In this document: positions 10,562-20,486 of the stretch, one piece after another
Layout: every line of letters starts with the position of its first letter
Position numbering within the stretch: position 1 is the stretch's first letter
Source of the DNA: Riptortus pedestris
Lineage: Eukaryota; Arthropoda; Insecta; Hemiptera; Alydidae
DNA: 64,000 nt
Reading direction: 5' to 3'
NCBI GenBank assembly: GCA_019009955.1
Contig: CM032230.1
Coordinates: 16,721,501 to 16,785,500 of the forward strand
Position numbers and translations under genes: made by a program
Notes under the pieces: model-generated
Databases searched by the model: none
The model's input: only the letters and a program-made list of their open reading frames with translations
Told to the model about the DNA's origin: nothing

Positions 10562-11232
10562 AAGACAATTAAATTATTTATTAACGTCCACTTTTTACTA
10601 CTGAGGCTAATTGGGACGGGTTATCTACAGGTTACCAGCCTTTTCTAGCCAGGGTGGGACTAAGGATTTTATTTAATGAATTCCGTCACAAAATAAATTT
10701 CAATTGCCCAGGCAGGAATGGAACTCGGCACTCTAGATCAGGGGTCTCCAAACTTTCCAGCCTTAGGGCCATATTGATTTCTCCAGTAAGTTCCGAGGGC
10801 CAAAACCATATTATCATTTTTGCCTAATTTGTTAGTTATTATTGTATATACTGAAGTTAAATTTTCTTCATATTATACATGTCTTTATTCATTACAATTC
10901 GTGTTTCTTTATCCATCTTATCACAAAAACAATAACAATAAGCCTACAACGATGTTATGAGTAGTTAGCCAATGACCATATCAATGTAGATGTCATATTA
11001 ATAATTATTCAACATAAAATTAGAATACTTCAGTAAACTAAATTTAATTTGCTATAAAAAATATGTTCTCTAAAAGGAGTTTTCAAGTATGCTACGAGTA
11101 GCTCTCCGCGGGCCGGACATAATCTGTCCGCGGGCCGGATGTGGCCCTCGGGCCATAGTTTGGAGACCCCTGCTCTAGATTAACAATGTGATATTAAGTC
11201 CAACGCCTCTATTAGAGAAGAGGCCACAAGAA
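10562..11232 (-). repeat. tRNA-derived SINE, interrupted by a hAT MITE
   Basis: Minus-strand SINE. The tail ATTTATTAACGTCCACTTTT and body GGCTAATTGGGACGGGTTAT, then TTTTCTAGCCAGGGTGGGAC, reach the head, which continues after the insertion at 11181. Other copies in the window have the same body and 3' end. The tRNA-like B box is decayed in this copy. Confidence 0.75.
10739..11172 (+). mobile_element. hAT-type MITE, 434 bp, with 8-bp target duplication
   Basis: Begins CAGGGGTCTCCAAAC and ends GTTTGGAGACCCCTG, perfect 15-bp inverted repeats. It is flanked on both sides by CTCTAGAT (10731-10738 and 11173-11180), the 8-bp duplication expected of hAT transposases. The interior is AT-rich with GGGCCGGA-type repeats near the right end and no coding capacity. 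Confidence 0.95.
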
Positions 11233-11340
11233 ATGAAATAAAGTAAATGGGTCCATTATTATGCTGCTTATTGAAAAATATTATATAAATAATCTTGTTG
11301 ATAAATAAATAATCTCATATTGTTTTATGTGTGGGCGAAA

Positions 11341-11880
11341 ATGAGTTTCGTTTAATATATATATATATACTAGCTCAGATACCCGGCTTCGCTCGGGAAT
11401 TCATTTGAGGCTGAATGGTGATGGTATATTTTTGACATTTACCCGTTCCAGTGTTTAGGAATAATACCCGTCGTTTCTGTCGATTTGTTAATAATAAAAT
11501 TATTTTTTATGCATGCATTATGCGTAGATTTGAATTATTAAGGACAAAATATTAACATACATTTGACTTAATTTTTCCCGGTGAGGTACCTGGTAGTTCA
11601 TATTGAAAAGAATTGCTGAGCAAATTTCTCTTAATAACAAAATAAACAACTTTTGTTATGTGCGTAATTGCCGAAAATGCAATAGGAAACGAAATATCGC
11701 TATTTTTAATTTCTGCTCTCCCTTATAACCCCCACTCCTGTTTGCCTCAGAGAATATTAACATAGCCTAAAGTCTAAGCTGGGTTAGTACAAATATGCAT
11801 AGGAAGTTTCATAAAATTCGCTTCAGCCGTTTATGCGTGGAAAGGTAACAAACAAACAAACACACACCAAAGAAACAAAA
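11341..11880 (+). repeat. Interspersed repeat, same family as 1-710
   Basis: Left end ACTAGCTCAGATACCCGGCT then TCGCTCGGG, a start seen in widespread invertebrate repeats. It shares AATAGGAAACGAAATATCGC and CCCCCACTCCTG with 1-710. Right end TTCAGCCGTTTATGCGTGG then (CAAA)n. Confidence 0.7.
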
Positions 11881-12059
11881 TGCAGTTATGGTGTCTATGT
11901 CATGTAAAACGAAAAGATATCGTGAAATTTCGAGAAAAAAAATCAATGTACTGACAGAGGTTACAATTTTATATATATTTATAAATATATAGGTTTATTT
12001 TTCTGTCGCCGCACTGACGGTCACAATTTTAGTCTTGTCATTGTCAAACTCCACATTAA

Positions 12060-12752
12060 GGGTTTATGTAAAAATATAGATCAAGTCGTTAACAGCTAAA
12101 ATGGGACTGAGGGAACGGGAGGGGGGGGTCTAAAAGGGTGAATTTTGAAAATTCGAAATATCTCATTTCAATGACATTAATTGGCCCATAACTGAATATG
12201 GGAAATCGGCTTCGTTTACGCAGCATCTGTGTGAGGAACGTTAGCAATAAGCCCATATAATGTGAAACTATTTATTTCACGCTTAAATACCAAATATTGT
12301 ATTTATTATTTGGGATAAATGCAAATATGCAGTGTGAAGACGTTATCAAATTAAGATTTGGCTATGTGATTTTCGATATTTAACATTCTACAGTACAGTT
12401 CATATTAGTTAAGGCTGAAGAAGTACGTGGAATAGTGGGAGGGGATAGATGGGGGAATTTAAAAATTCAAAATATCTCTCTTATTACGGTTCGCATCAAA
12501 AACTGTTATTGAATCAAATTTGTTGAACTATTAGTATTCTACAATTGATGTTATTTATGTTTTCTCGTGGCTAAAATATTAAGTGACTTATTCCTACTTT
12601 CATGTGTTCAACCTTCAATAAACCCCCACTACTACTCGTCCAATATTGACTTTGAAATAGAAAATAATTAGATGACATTATTAGTGCGTCATTCTATCAG
12701 GTGGGGAATCTGCTGAGTTTAAGCAGCACCTGCGTGACGGACATTTTGTCAT
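12060..12752 (+). repeat. Family A copies, decayed, next to the FTP exon
   Basis: GGAGGGGGGGTCTAAAAGG, AAAATTCGAAATATCTC and an end signature TTTACGCAGCATCTGTGTG (about 12218); then a second round ending AGCAGCACCTGCGTGACGGA (about 12722). The second copy ends ~110 bp before the exon at 12867. Confidence 0.7.
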
Positions 12753-12866
12753 ATGATATACTCCAGCAGAAGCTATTTCTATTTTCCAAGTTTAAATAAA
12801 TAATTTTTCCACTTCCAATATAACTATAATTTCAGTTTTTTTTTAATATATATTGTTGTGATTTAG

Positions 12867-13090
12867 GTAAGAACAAGCCCGCAACTATAGTAGTCCGAGT
12901 TGGTAACAGCAGACCAGACCTGGCTACGAACCCTATCTGCAACAGGTTCACCGGCTATCTGGAGGAAGGAAAGCCCCTCTTCCTTCCCTGCAATCCTCCA
13001 ATGCCTGGTGCATTCGTGAGTGTCCATCTGGAATCTCCTGCACCCACCAGCCAGCTCTCCATCTGCGAGGCCTTCGTCTACACTGACCAG
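12867..13090 (+). CDS. Lectin/Sushi receptor, exon encoding C-terminal half of an FTP (fucolectin-like) domain
   Basis: First recognisable exon of a selectin-like membrane receptor. Acceptor is ...gtgatttag and donor is CAG|gtatgc; it enters in phase 1 and leaves in phase 0. It encodes about 75 residues with the features of the second half of an FTP/F5-8-like fucolectin domain: IVVRVGNSRPD, then NPICN, a FLPCNPP strand, FVSVHL and the closing LSICEAFVY. The N-terminal half of the domain (WWRVDLG-type strand) and a signal peptide must lie in upstream exons; I looked in 8-12.8 kb and saw none, so the 5' end is probably outside the window. The order FTP, C-type lectin, CCP, TM matches my recollection of the insect furrowed/CG9095 group. 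Codon use is GC-rich compared with the flanking introns, as in the other exons of this gene. Confidence 0.85.
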
Positions 13091-13129
13091 GTATGCCAAG
13101 AACTCAACTATAAAAGTCAGTTTTATACA

Positions 13130-14320
13130 TCATTATATATTTGGGAAAGGTACAGGAATTAATCGCTAAGGTAGATTGTCCCGTTCGTAATATGTCAACA
13201 ACTATATCTGCTAACTGAATATGGAAGAAAATAGCATTCATTATCGGCATATTTTTGGTTTATTATTTTAAAAAAGGTAAGTGTGCTGCAGAAGCTCATA
13301 GAATAATTTGCAGTGTTTATGAGGACGATGTCTTAACCGATAGCACTTGTCAAAATTGGTTTGCCAAATTTCATTCAGGAAGTTTTGACATCAATGACGC
13401 TCTATGGTCTGGTTGCCCTCATGAAATTGAAACGGGCAATGTTAAGGACATTGTAGATCAAAATCCCAGCCAATCAGAGCGAAAGATTGCTATGAACCTA
13501 ATTGTGTCTTGCACAAGTTTAGAAAAGCATCTGCACAAGCTAGGCTGTTTCCAGACTTAATGTTTGGGCCTCTCACTCTCAAACGGAAGTCAACTTGGTT
13601 AGGTACTTTCTGTTTTTGATTCACTACGGAAACTTCAACAAAACGAGCCAATTTGAAAAGGTTGGTAGTAGGAGATGAAAACTGCATATTTTACGATAAT
13701 GTAGTCCGTAGAAAATCTTGGGGACCTAGTAGTGAGTCTTCTAGAAGACTTCTTGAGATGTCAATACCTGGATTGTATACAAAGAAGATAATGCTTTCGA
13801 TATAGTGGGATTTCAAGGGTGTTATTTTCTATTTATTGCCATCAGGAAAAATAATTGATTCAAATCTTTACTGCACAAAATTAGACTAATCAATTAAAAA
13901 TAAACGCCCATAACTGGCAAATTGGAACGGTGTTGTGTTCCGCCAAGGTAACGCTGGGACTCACTCCTCATTGGTCACTCGCAATAAATTATTGAGCATC
14001 GGATGAGACTATTTTGTCCCAAGCTCCCTATTCACCAGGCCAGCTCCAAGTGACTACCACTTATTCCAGTCTCTACAGAACTCAGAGAATGAAAAGAATT
14101 TCTAAAAGGAAGAGGACATTTAAAACCACTTGGATCGGTTTTTTAACTATAAACACCAGACATTCTATGAATATCGCAATATACAGTTAGTGTAAAGATG
14201 GGAAAAAGTCGTATTAAATAATGGTCATTATATTGTTGATTAAAATAAATTTTAAGTCTATAGTAAGATGAGTTTTATTTCACCCTGAAAAACCAAAAGG
14301 ACTTATTTGCCAACCCAATA
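13130..14320 (+). mobile_element. Mariner element, inactive, in the receptor intron
   Basis: The right end, read on the minus strand, is ATTGGGTTGGCAAATAAGTC, a typical mariner terminal repeat followed by TA. The interior encodes a degenerate transposase on the + strand. The left terminal repeat is not clearly recognisable near 13130. The element starts within ~50 bp of the donor of the FTP exon and has the same orientation as the host gene. Confidence 0.82.
13221..14252 (+). pseudogene. Mariner transposase pseudogene
   Basis: Starts ATGGAAGAAAATAGC (MEENSIHYRHIF), frameshifts near 13255 into FKKGKCAAEAHRIICSVYED and DSTCQNWFAKFHSGSFD, the HTH region of mariner transposases. EKHLHKLGCF follows, then a stop. 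Further pieces in other frames include KRSWG-like and LFTRPAPSDYHLFQSL (counterpart of the PDLAPSDYHLF signature), EEDI and NHLDRFFN, and a final WEKVVLNNGHYIV. Multiple stops and frameshifts make it inactive; I did not assemble it. Confidence 0.88.
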
Positions 14321-14356
14321 TAGTGTTGCGAAAATTAAATACATAAATAATCCTTC

Positions 14357-14376
14357 AGAGAGAGAGAGAGAGAGAG
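14357..14376 (+). repeat. (GA)n microsatellite
   Basis: About ten AG units between the mariner end and the LTR-like block. Confidence 0.9.
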
Positions 14377-14392
14377 TCGCGTATTTGGAAAG

Positions 14393-14942
14393 TGTGATGT
14401 AGATCAAAGAAGCCGACAGAAAGTTCTAGCTTCTACTAGACCCATCCAGCCCAACGTCGAAGTGTCCAGACAATTCCCCTTTGATGTATGCCGACGACCT
14501 ATATAAAGAACCAGCCAGCCGCGAGCGAGTCAGTTTTCTTCTCAAGTGCTCATATGTGCGTTCGGTGCTACAGTGCGACTTAGTGCAGTGCGGTAAAGTG
14601 TTTTTATAAGAAGAACAGTGTTGTGCCGTGACTGTAAGTAACAGTTTAGTGCCGCGAAGTAAAGGACAGTGCAGTGCCGCGAAGTTAAGGACAGTGCAGT
14701 GCCGTCTTTCTGTGAATTTCAGTGACCGTGAGTGAATTATTGGACTGTGTAATCTGAAGAACAGTGACGCTATCAGTGTATGCTATGAGTAGTAATTAAG
14801 AATAATTACCAAGTTTATTGTGCATTGTGAAATAAATCGTGCAGTGATAAAAACTGTGAAACTTGCGAGTAATTAATTTTGCAATCCAAAAGAACTCTTA
14901 TTAAAAACGTTTATTACTGGTTTTGGTAATAAAAACGTAACA
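14393..14942 (+). mobile_element. Candidate solo LTR
   Basis: A ~550-bp block richer in G+C than its surroundings, starting TGTGATGTAG and ending AAAACGTAACA (TG...CA). It has a TATA box, initiator and a tandem duplication of ~25 bp (GTGCCGCGAAGTAAAGGACA at 14650 and 14676), and no reading frame. This is how insect gypsy/BEL LTRs look. I found no matching target duplication (the right flank is ATATG), so the exact ends are uncertain. It could instead be an internal promoter and leader of the host gene. Confidence 0.55.
14500..14537 (+). promoter_or_regulatory. TATA box plus initiator core promoter
   Basis: TATATAAAG at ~14500-14508 and TCAGTT (Inr) at 14530-14535, putting the Inr A 31 bp after the TATA start: canonical arthropod spacing. 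Sense to the receptor gene. Confidence 0.6.
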
Positions 14943-15183
14943 ATATGTATATATAGATAGGTGGTGTGTTTTCTGTTTAGTATAGTGATCAATTTTTATG
15001 AAAGAAGCTTATGTCTAAGCCAATATTTTGGGAATTTTATTATCTCTTCCTCAGGGCTGTAGCAGGTACTACATAGAACCATATACACAATGTAACATTT
15101 ACAATTTCCAGAGCTACAATATTAAATTAAAAGGGCAATGTTTTCAAAAAGCAGCGGTAAATGTCTAGCTGAAGAAGTCGCTG

Positions 15184-15292
15184 TTAGGAGCGCTACACAG
15201 TCTACGCTTTGGTGGGAATCAAACCCACGACTCTATGTTTACCAAGTGAATTGAGATCAATGCTTTAACCCTCTGGCGAACCTGATCCTCTT
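15184..15292 (-). repeat. SINE head with tRNA-like A and B boxes
   Basis: On the minus strand: TCTCAATTCACTTGGTAAAC (A-box region) and GTGGGTTTGATTCCCACC (B box GGTTTGATTCC). It does not fold as a complete tRNA gene. It is a tRNA-derived SINE head, lacking the usual tail. Confidence 0.6.
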
Positions 15293-15622
15293 CATATTTA
15301 TTTAGGGGATAAAATTTGTCAATGTGGACTATTATGCTCCTTCCCCAATGATAGGAGTGTTGATTGGGGATTAGATATCCAAGGGAAACCATTTGTAGTC
15401 TACCCGTACAAAAATGGGGAACAGATGTTACTAATTATTTCCAACTTCAGTAATAATTCATACATTATACTTGGAGAATAGAACGTCCACTAACCTGACC
15501 CTCCTTTATCAATATTGTTATAGCATTAGTAAAACTCCAACATCCATTATTTCTCTGTATCTACTTAGTATATTTATATAATTTATGAATCTGATACAAT
15601 ACTACTAATTGTGTTTTGTTAG

Positions 15623-15834
15623 GCCCTTCCTATTGAAAGATGCCCGCAGTTCAGAGATCAGCCTCCAGGTAGTACTGCAACATACAATGGTAAATGCTAC
15701 ATATTCTACAACAGGCAACCCCTCCCTCTGAAGGATGCTCTGGCTTTCTGTAGGAGCAGGGGAGGAACACTTGTCGATGAGAGTAATCCTGCTCTACAGG
15801 GCTTCATCAGCTGGGAACTATGGAGGAGGCATAG
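15623..15834 (+). CDS. Lectin/Sushi receptor, C-type lectin domain exon 1
   Basis: Acceptor is tgttttgttag|GCC, joining in phase 0 to the FTP exon; donor is CATAG|gtactt, leaving phase 2. It encodes about 70 residues beginning ALPIERCPQF. A long-form CTLD start follows: GKCYIFYNR, then LKDALAFCRSRGGTLVDE and GFISWEL. These are the first three cysteines of a CTLD and the conserved alanine-rich helix. Phase and content match the next exon at 16742, which completes the fold. The intron before it (13091-15622) contains a dead mariner and a candidate solo LTR. Confidence 0.93.
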
Positions 15835-16741
15835 GTACTTAAACACATCAACTTACATACCTCAATATTTATTTATTTATTAGATAATAAAATTTCACTT
15901 TGAGCTCTTAGCTCCTTTTCAAGGGTTTAAAAAAAATCATAAAACCACCAATAAATCGCACAAATGCACTTGTGCAAGAAATGGTTTAATTATTCATAAA
16001 GGATAGAAAATGAGTTGGGCATAACAAAGCAAGTGAGCTAAATTTAATTTTGAAAATTTAAAACCTATGACCATAGCAAATGTAAGGTTCAAAAGATATA
16101 TTCATATTCCATGTCCAGCTTACATTTCGATTCCAATTTACATAGGCTCCTTCTTTTCATTGTAAAAATAAAGGTAAGGCGGGACTTCCAGTATAGGATT
16201 CCATTAAATGGGAAATATGCTTAATTTTTTTTCTTTTCTGGCACCTATTCATTACTTTAAGCTGACTTTATTTATTAGCTGTATTTGTTTTTCTCATTGA
16301 ATCATCGTCTTCCAGAGTTCTATGAAGATCCTAAAAGTGTTAATGTTTTCCAGAGTATTAACCATTTTTGTAAGTTTGGCTAAGTAATTGTAAAATTGGT
16401 GGCATCAACTAAATTCTTGCGGAATTATATTTTGGGCAGCTGATGAGGACATACAATACTGTCTCTTTATTGTCTCCTCAGAACATGTTGGTCTATTTTT
16501 CCTTTTGAAATTGTACAACTAGCTCGCAAAGATACCTTGTCCACTTAATATTTGATTAGCCCAATAGTTCGGAGTCAGCTAAATCAAAGTAAATCTTAAT
16601 TTAGTGCTTGGGGAGAAGTTTATGCATCCTTGTGTGAGAGAGTTTTTCATAATTGTTTTTCAATTATAATCATAAAGAGAAGTGAGAGATCAAATCATGT
16701 GATGTGTAGTAATGACTAATGAATGGTTTCTTTGTACGTAG

Positions 16742-16950
16742 GAGTGATACTAGCAGCCAGTACTGGATGGGAGCAGTGAGGGACCACAAGGATAGGAATA
16801 ACTGGAAGTGGATTAACGGTGAAGATGTGACTGTCTCATTCTGGAACTTGCCTGGCGGTGATGAGGACTGTGCTCGATTTGATGGTTCCAAGGGATGGCT
16901 CTGGTCAGACACCAACTGCAATGCCAACATCAACTACATATGCCAGCATC
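16742..16950 (+). CDS. Lectin/Sushi receptor, C-type lectin domain exon 2
   Basis: Acceptor is ttgtacgtag; the first base completes an Arg codon (AG|G). Donor is CATC|gtaagt, leaving phase 1. It encodes about 69 residues: YWMGAVRDHKDRNNWKWINGE, FWNLPGGDEDCARF, WLWSDTNCNANINYICQH. The WIG-like core (YWMGA), the W-W strand and the last three cysteines of the CTLD are clear. The segment where Ca-dependent lectins have EPN or QPD reads NLPGGDEDC, and the WND triplet reads WSD. Classical Ca-dependent sugar binding is therefore doubtful. The fold itself is certain. Confidence 0.94.
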
Positions 16951-17710
16951 GTAAGTTTAAGCTCATTTATTTAATTATATAGAAAAATGAATATCTAATT
17001 TATCCACCGAAGGTAATACTCCATTACATTTTTTTTTTAAATTTTAAATGAGCAATATCGGCTAAGTTGCACAGCTCTTAAAATAAAATAAATAAACTAA
17101 AACAGTGCCTTTTAAAGTAAATTAATTATTATAATACATGAAGATTGATCATTAACTATAATATAAATAAAAAAAACAGTTCCTAGTATAATTATGTTTT
17201 TGCTTGTCATACAAATAAATAACAACATGCTATACAGTACAATGGAACTCTATAAACATTAGAAGGACTTGAATTGTTCAAAGTTTAGTTAATTAATTAA
17301 TACATACACCCACATTGGTACAATATTACTTCAGTTCGGTACAAACATAACTCTTAGCATTTCTTTCTCAAACCTGTGTTTTATCTTAAAAATTGTAATG
17401 ATGAGTAATTTATTTTTTATAAAAACTATAGTTTCCATTTAAACGTATGCTTTGAGGAAGTCTTTGATGCATTTTAATTTAGGGAATTTAATTTTTTTTT
17501 TTTTTTTTTAATAAATTATGATTATTCTGAATTATCAGTTATTTAACACATTTTCTATTATTGAATGTTAATGTAAACAACCAATGGTTCACTCCTCTTA
17601 TTAAAATCAAAAATTGTTTGAGGTATTGAGCAACATTTATATTTCAAATACTAAAATTAAGACTGTAAATTAAATTGTGCTAAATAAAATTTATGCTATA
17701 TTAAATTTCT

Positions 17711-18350
17711 AGCCGACCCAACAGCTGTTGTCCTGCATGATATTTCAAGCGATTAGGATATTAAATTTAATAATATTATGATTAAACCAAAAGCTACTTT
17801 CAATAACACAAAAACAGCTTTTGTTAGGTGCATGTTTGCCTAATAAAATAGAAAATGAAATATCACAATTTTTTTTTATTCAGGCCTTCCTTATAATCCC
17901 CACTCCCGTTCAAACCTAAAAAATTTAATATAGCTTATAATCATGGAAGAATTAATTCTAATTTACACATAGAGTTTTGTTAAGTTTGGTTCAATCGTTA
18001 CTGCCCAATAAAATTGTTGGCTCCCACTTTAACTTTTTAGTGTATATCTCGTTTATACTTTGTTATATGACAAAAGTGAATATAACAAAAGTTACTCTAA
18101 ATAATAAAATAAACCACTTTTATCCTGTGTATATTTGCTGAAAAACCAAGAGGAACGAAATATCACTATTTTTAATTTTAGGCCTCCCTTACAACCCCCA
18201 CTCCTGCTCCATCTGCCGGGCTGATTTGTGAACCTAAACCATCTAGGGCATCACCCAAATGCATAAAAAAAAATCATTCAAATCGGTCCAGCCGTTTAGG
18301 AGGAGTTCAGTGACATACACACGTACAGTAGAATTATATATATAAAGATT
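17711..18350 (+). repeat. Interspersed repeat, same family as 1-710
   Basis: Left end TCTAGCCGACCCAACAGCTG, interior CCCTTACAACCCCCACTCCT, right end AATCGGTCCAGCCGTTTAGG and TATATATAAAGAT. Lies in the intron before CCP module 1. Confidence 0.75.
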
Positions 18351-18745
18351 TGCTAAATACAATTTAGCATAAAATTCAATTGCACATGAAATGCAATACA
18401 TACTGTATTAAATTAAGTACTACATAAAACATGTGCTAAATTAAATTGCACACCATTGGAATAAATTAAATTAAAGATACAAATACAATTAATTACAATT
18501 TATAATGAATTAAATTAAGTGCTAAATACAATACATGCTTAATTAAATTATATTTGAAATACAATGCATACTAAAATTAAGTTCTGAATGCAATACATCC
18601 TAAATTAAATTACCTATGAAATACAATGCATGCTAATTACATAACACAGTAAATACAATAGGTTCTAAATTAAATTACATACTAAATACAATATATGCTA
18701 AATTAAATTATATACTTAGTACAATACATGAGAAATTAAATTAAT
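18351..18745 (+). repeat. Degenerate AT-rich minisatellite, ~33-bp period
   Basis: At least six units of the form TAAATTAAATTACATA followed by AAATACAATACATGC, starting near 18540, 18572, 18601, 18633, 18667 and 18700, with looser units upstream. It directly follows the repeat at 17711-18350. Confidence 0.65.
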
Positions 18746-18976
18746 TAAGATTTTTTATTACTTGATCAGATGTCAGTTATAGAAGTTCTTTTTAAAAAAA
18801 ATCACAGAAGATACTATAATTGTATGTTAGTACTTTAATAATTCATGTTTGAATTCATGGCTATTGATCTTTAGTAGAATTTAATATGTAACTATTAGGT
18901 ACTGGAATATTGTGTAATAATTGTTTTAATAACTATCTTAATAAAAGCTAAGCTCATTTATTATTTTGTTAATTAG

Positions 18977-19153
18977 AGCCGAAGACATGTGGAAGGCCGG
19001 AACAGCCTCCAAATTCTACAATGGTAGCAGAGAATTTTGATGTCGGTGCTACAGTAGAGTACAGCTGCGATGAAGGCCACCTCCTAGTCGGCCCTAACAC
19101 TCGAGTCTGCCTTCCGACTGGATTCTACAACGAGTTCCCACCTGTTTGCAAGA
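18977..19153 (+). CDS. Lectin/Sushi receptor, CCP/Sushi module 1
   Basis: Acceptor is gttaattag|AG and donor is AAGA|gtatgt; it enters and leaves in phase 1, the classic one-exon-per-Sushi arrangement. About 59 residues with four cysteines in CCP spacing: KTCGRPEQPP, VEYSCDEGHLL, RVCLPTG, PPVCK. The usual tryptophan between Cys3 and Cys4 is replaced (GFYNEFPPVC). There is one N-glycosylation sequon (NST) near the start. An AT-rich ~33-bp minisatellite lies just upstream in the intron. Confidence 0.95.
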
Positions 19154-20306
19154 GTATGTTCCCTCTTTTGTATCGTACAGATAGATAAATTCTCTTCATT
19201 TAAATGAATAAAGCTTAGGGAGAACATTGCAGAAAACAGATTGACTAATGGGATTTTATTTAATTTACAGTTTTTATTGAAATGTTTAGATCAATTCTGT
19301 TATTCTTAATTGTACTGTACTAATATAGTAAACATGAATTAATGTTTTGTATAAGAATATTAAGAATAATAGTTTTAACAACAATGTCTGAAGAATTAAA
19401 ATTACAAGAACAAATGGTTTAAGCTAATTAGACTTGGTTAGTAATTCGGTCTTTAAAATGGAAAACAGGCGTTGGATATAAGCTATTATGCCTATATCAG
19501 TTTCTTTTTGTTGGAGCCACTTGTAAGTATTGCCAGTTAAGAGATGTCTGGAAGCAGGTATTCTTATTATTCTTATGAATTACCTCTTATGATTGTGTTC
19601 TATACGAATTTGCAATAGAGAAATTTCATTTGCTCTCATACTCAAAGAAAATAAAACTAATATTTGAATTGTTTTGAGGTAACTCTATGATTATACTGAT
19701 CAAGTCTTGGTTGCTGGGCCTGATAGCATAATGCATTGATTTATAATTTTTATAGTCCTTTATAAAAATTATTTCCACACAATAAATGTTTCATCGCCCC
19801 AATTGCTGCCTCTTCAAAGGCTTAATTTGTAAAACAGTTAATTAAAAGTATAATAAATTCTAAATTAATGAACAATATTTTTTTTCTAAATAACTATATT
19901 TTACTGAGATAATAGATCATATAAATTAAATTTCTATATGTGATTGATTGACTGGGCAGATGCTGGAGGTGCATATAATACTCCTTAGTGTTGTGCAATG
20001 AGCACTTTGGAAAAATAATCTTATATAGTAATTTAATTTATAAAATAAATTTTGCAAAGTATGGATTTTTAGTTAATTTTGTATTTATTAAAATTTTAAC
20101 TGTTTTACACATTTAAACCCCCGAAGAGGAAGATGACACTTGTAGCTATGAAATGTAGTTTTAGCAAAGGGCTTTTATAAATTGATTCAATTTATTATCT
20201 AACTCTGCTTGATGAGTATTAAAAAACTGTATATTCAATATTTAAAAATGAACAATTAAATTTTTCCCCTCATTAATATATTTAATATTTTTTGTTCTTA
20301 CTTTAG
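19154..20306. other. Intron between CCP1 and CCP2
   Basis: AT-rich, no repeat or exon recognised. Confidence 0.5.
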
Positions 20307-20486
20307 AAATAGAGTGCGGTTTTCCTGCTGACATTCCAAACGGTGGATACCAATTACTGAATGGGACCGTTGGCTACCTCAGCCAAGTACTATATACATG
20401 TGAAGAAGGTTTCAAAATGAGTGGGAGAGCTCACTTGACATGTGATTTGGATGAGCGGTGGGATGGACCTCCACCTCGCTGCCAGC
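20307..20486 (+). CDS. Lectin/Sushi receptor, CCP/Sushi module 2
   Basis: Acceptor is ttactttag|AA and donor is CAGC|gtatgt; symmetric phase 1-1, exactly one Sushi module. Key pieces are IECGFPADIPNGGY, LYTCEEGFKM, LTCDLDERWDGPPPRC. It has all four cysteines and the canonical tryptophan of the family. The sequon NGT lies in the first loop. CCP modules usually mediate protein-protein contacts in complement-like and adhesion proteins; the partner here is unknown. Confidence 0.96.

Noticed and set aside
12863..13099. 78-codon minus frame
   Set aside because: Antisense shadow of the FTP exon, which has splice sites and domain content on the + strand.
15184..15292. Possible functional tRNA gene (minus)
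   Set aside because: A and B boxes are present, but no paired acceptor stem and the same head occurs in SINE copies.
16670..16933. 87-codon minus frame
   Set aside because: Antisense shadow of C-type lectin exon 2.
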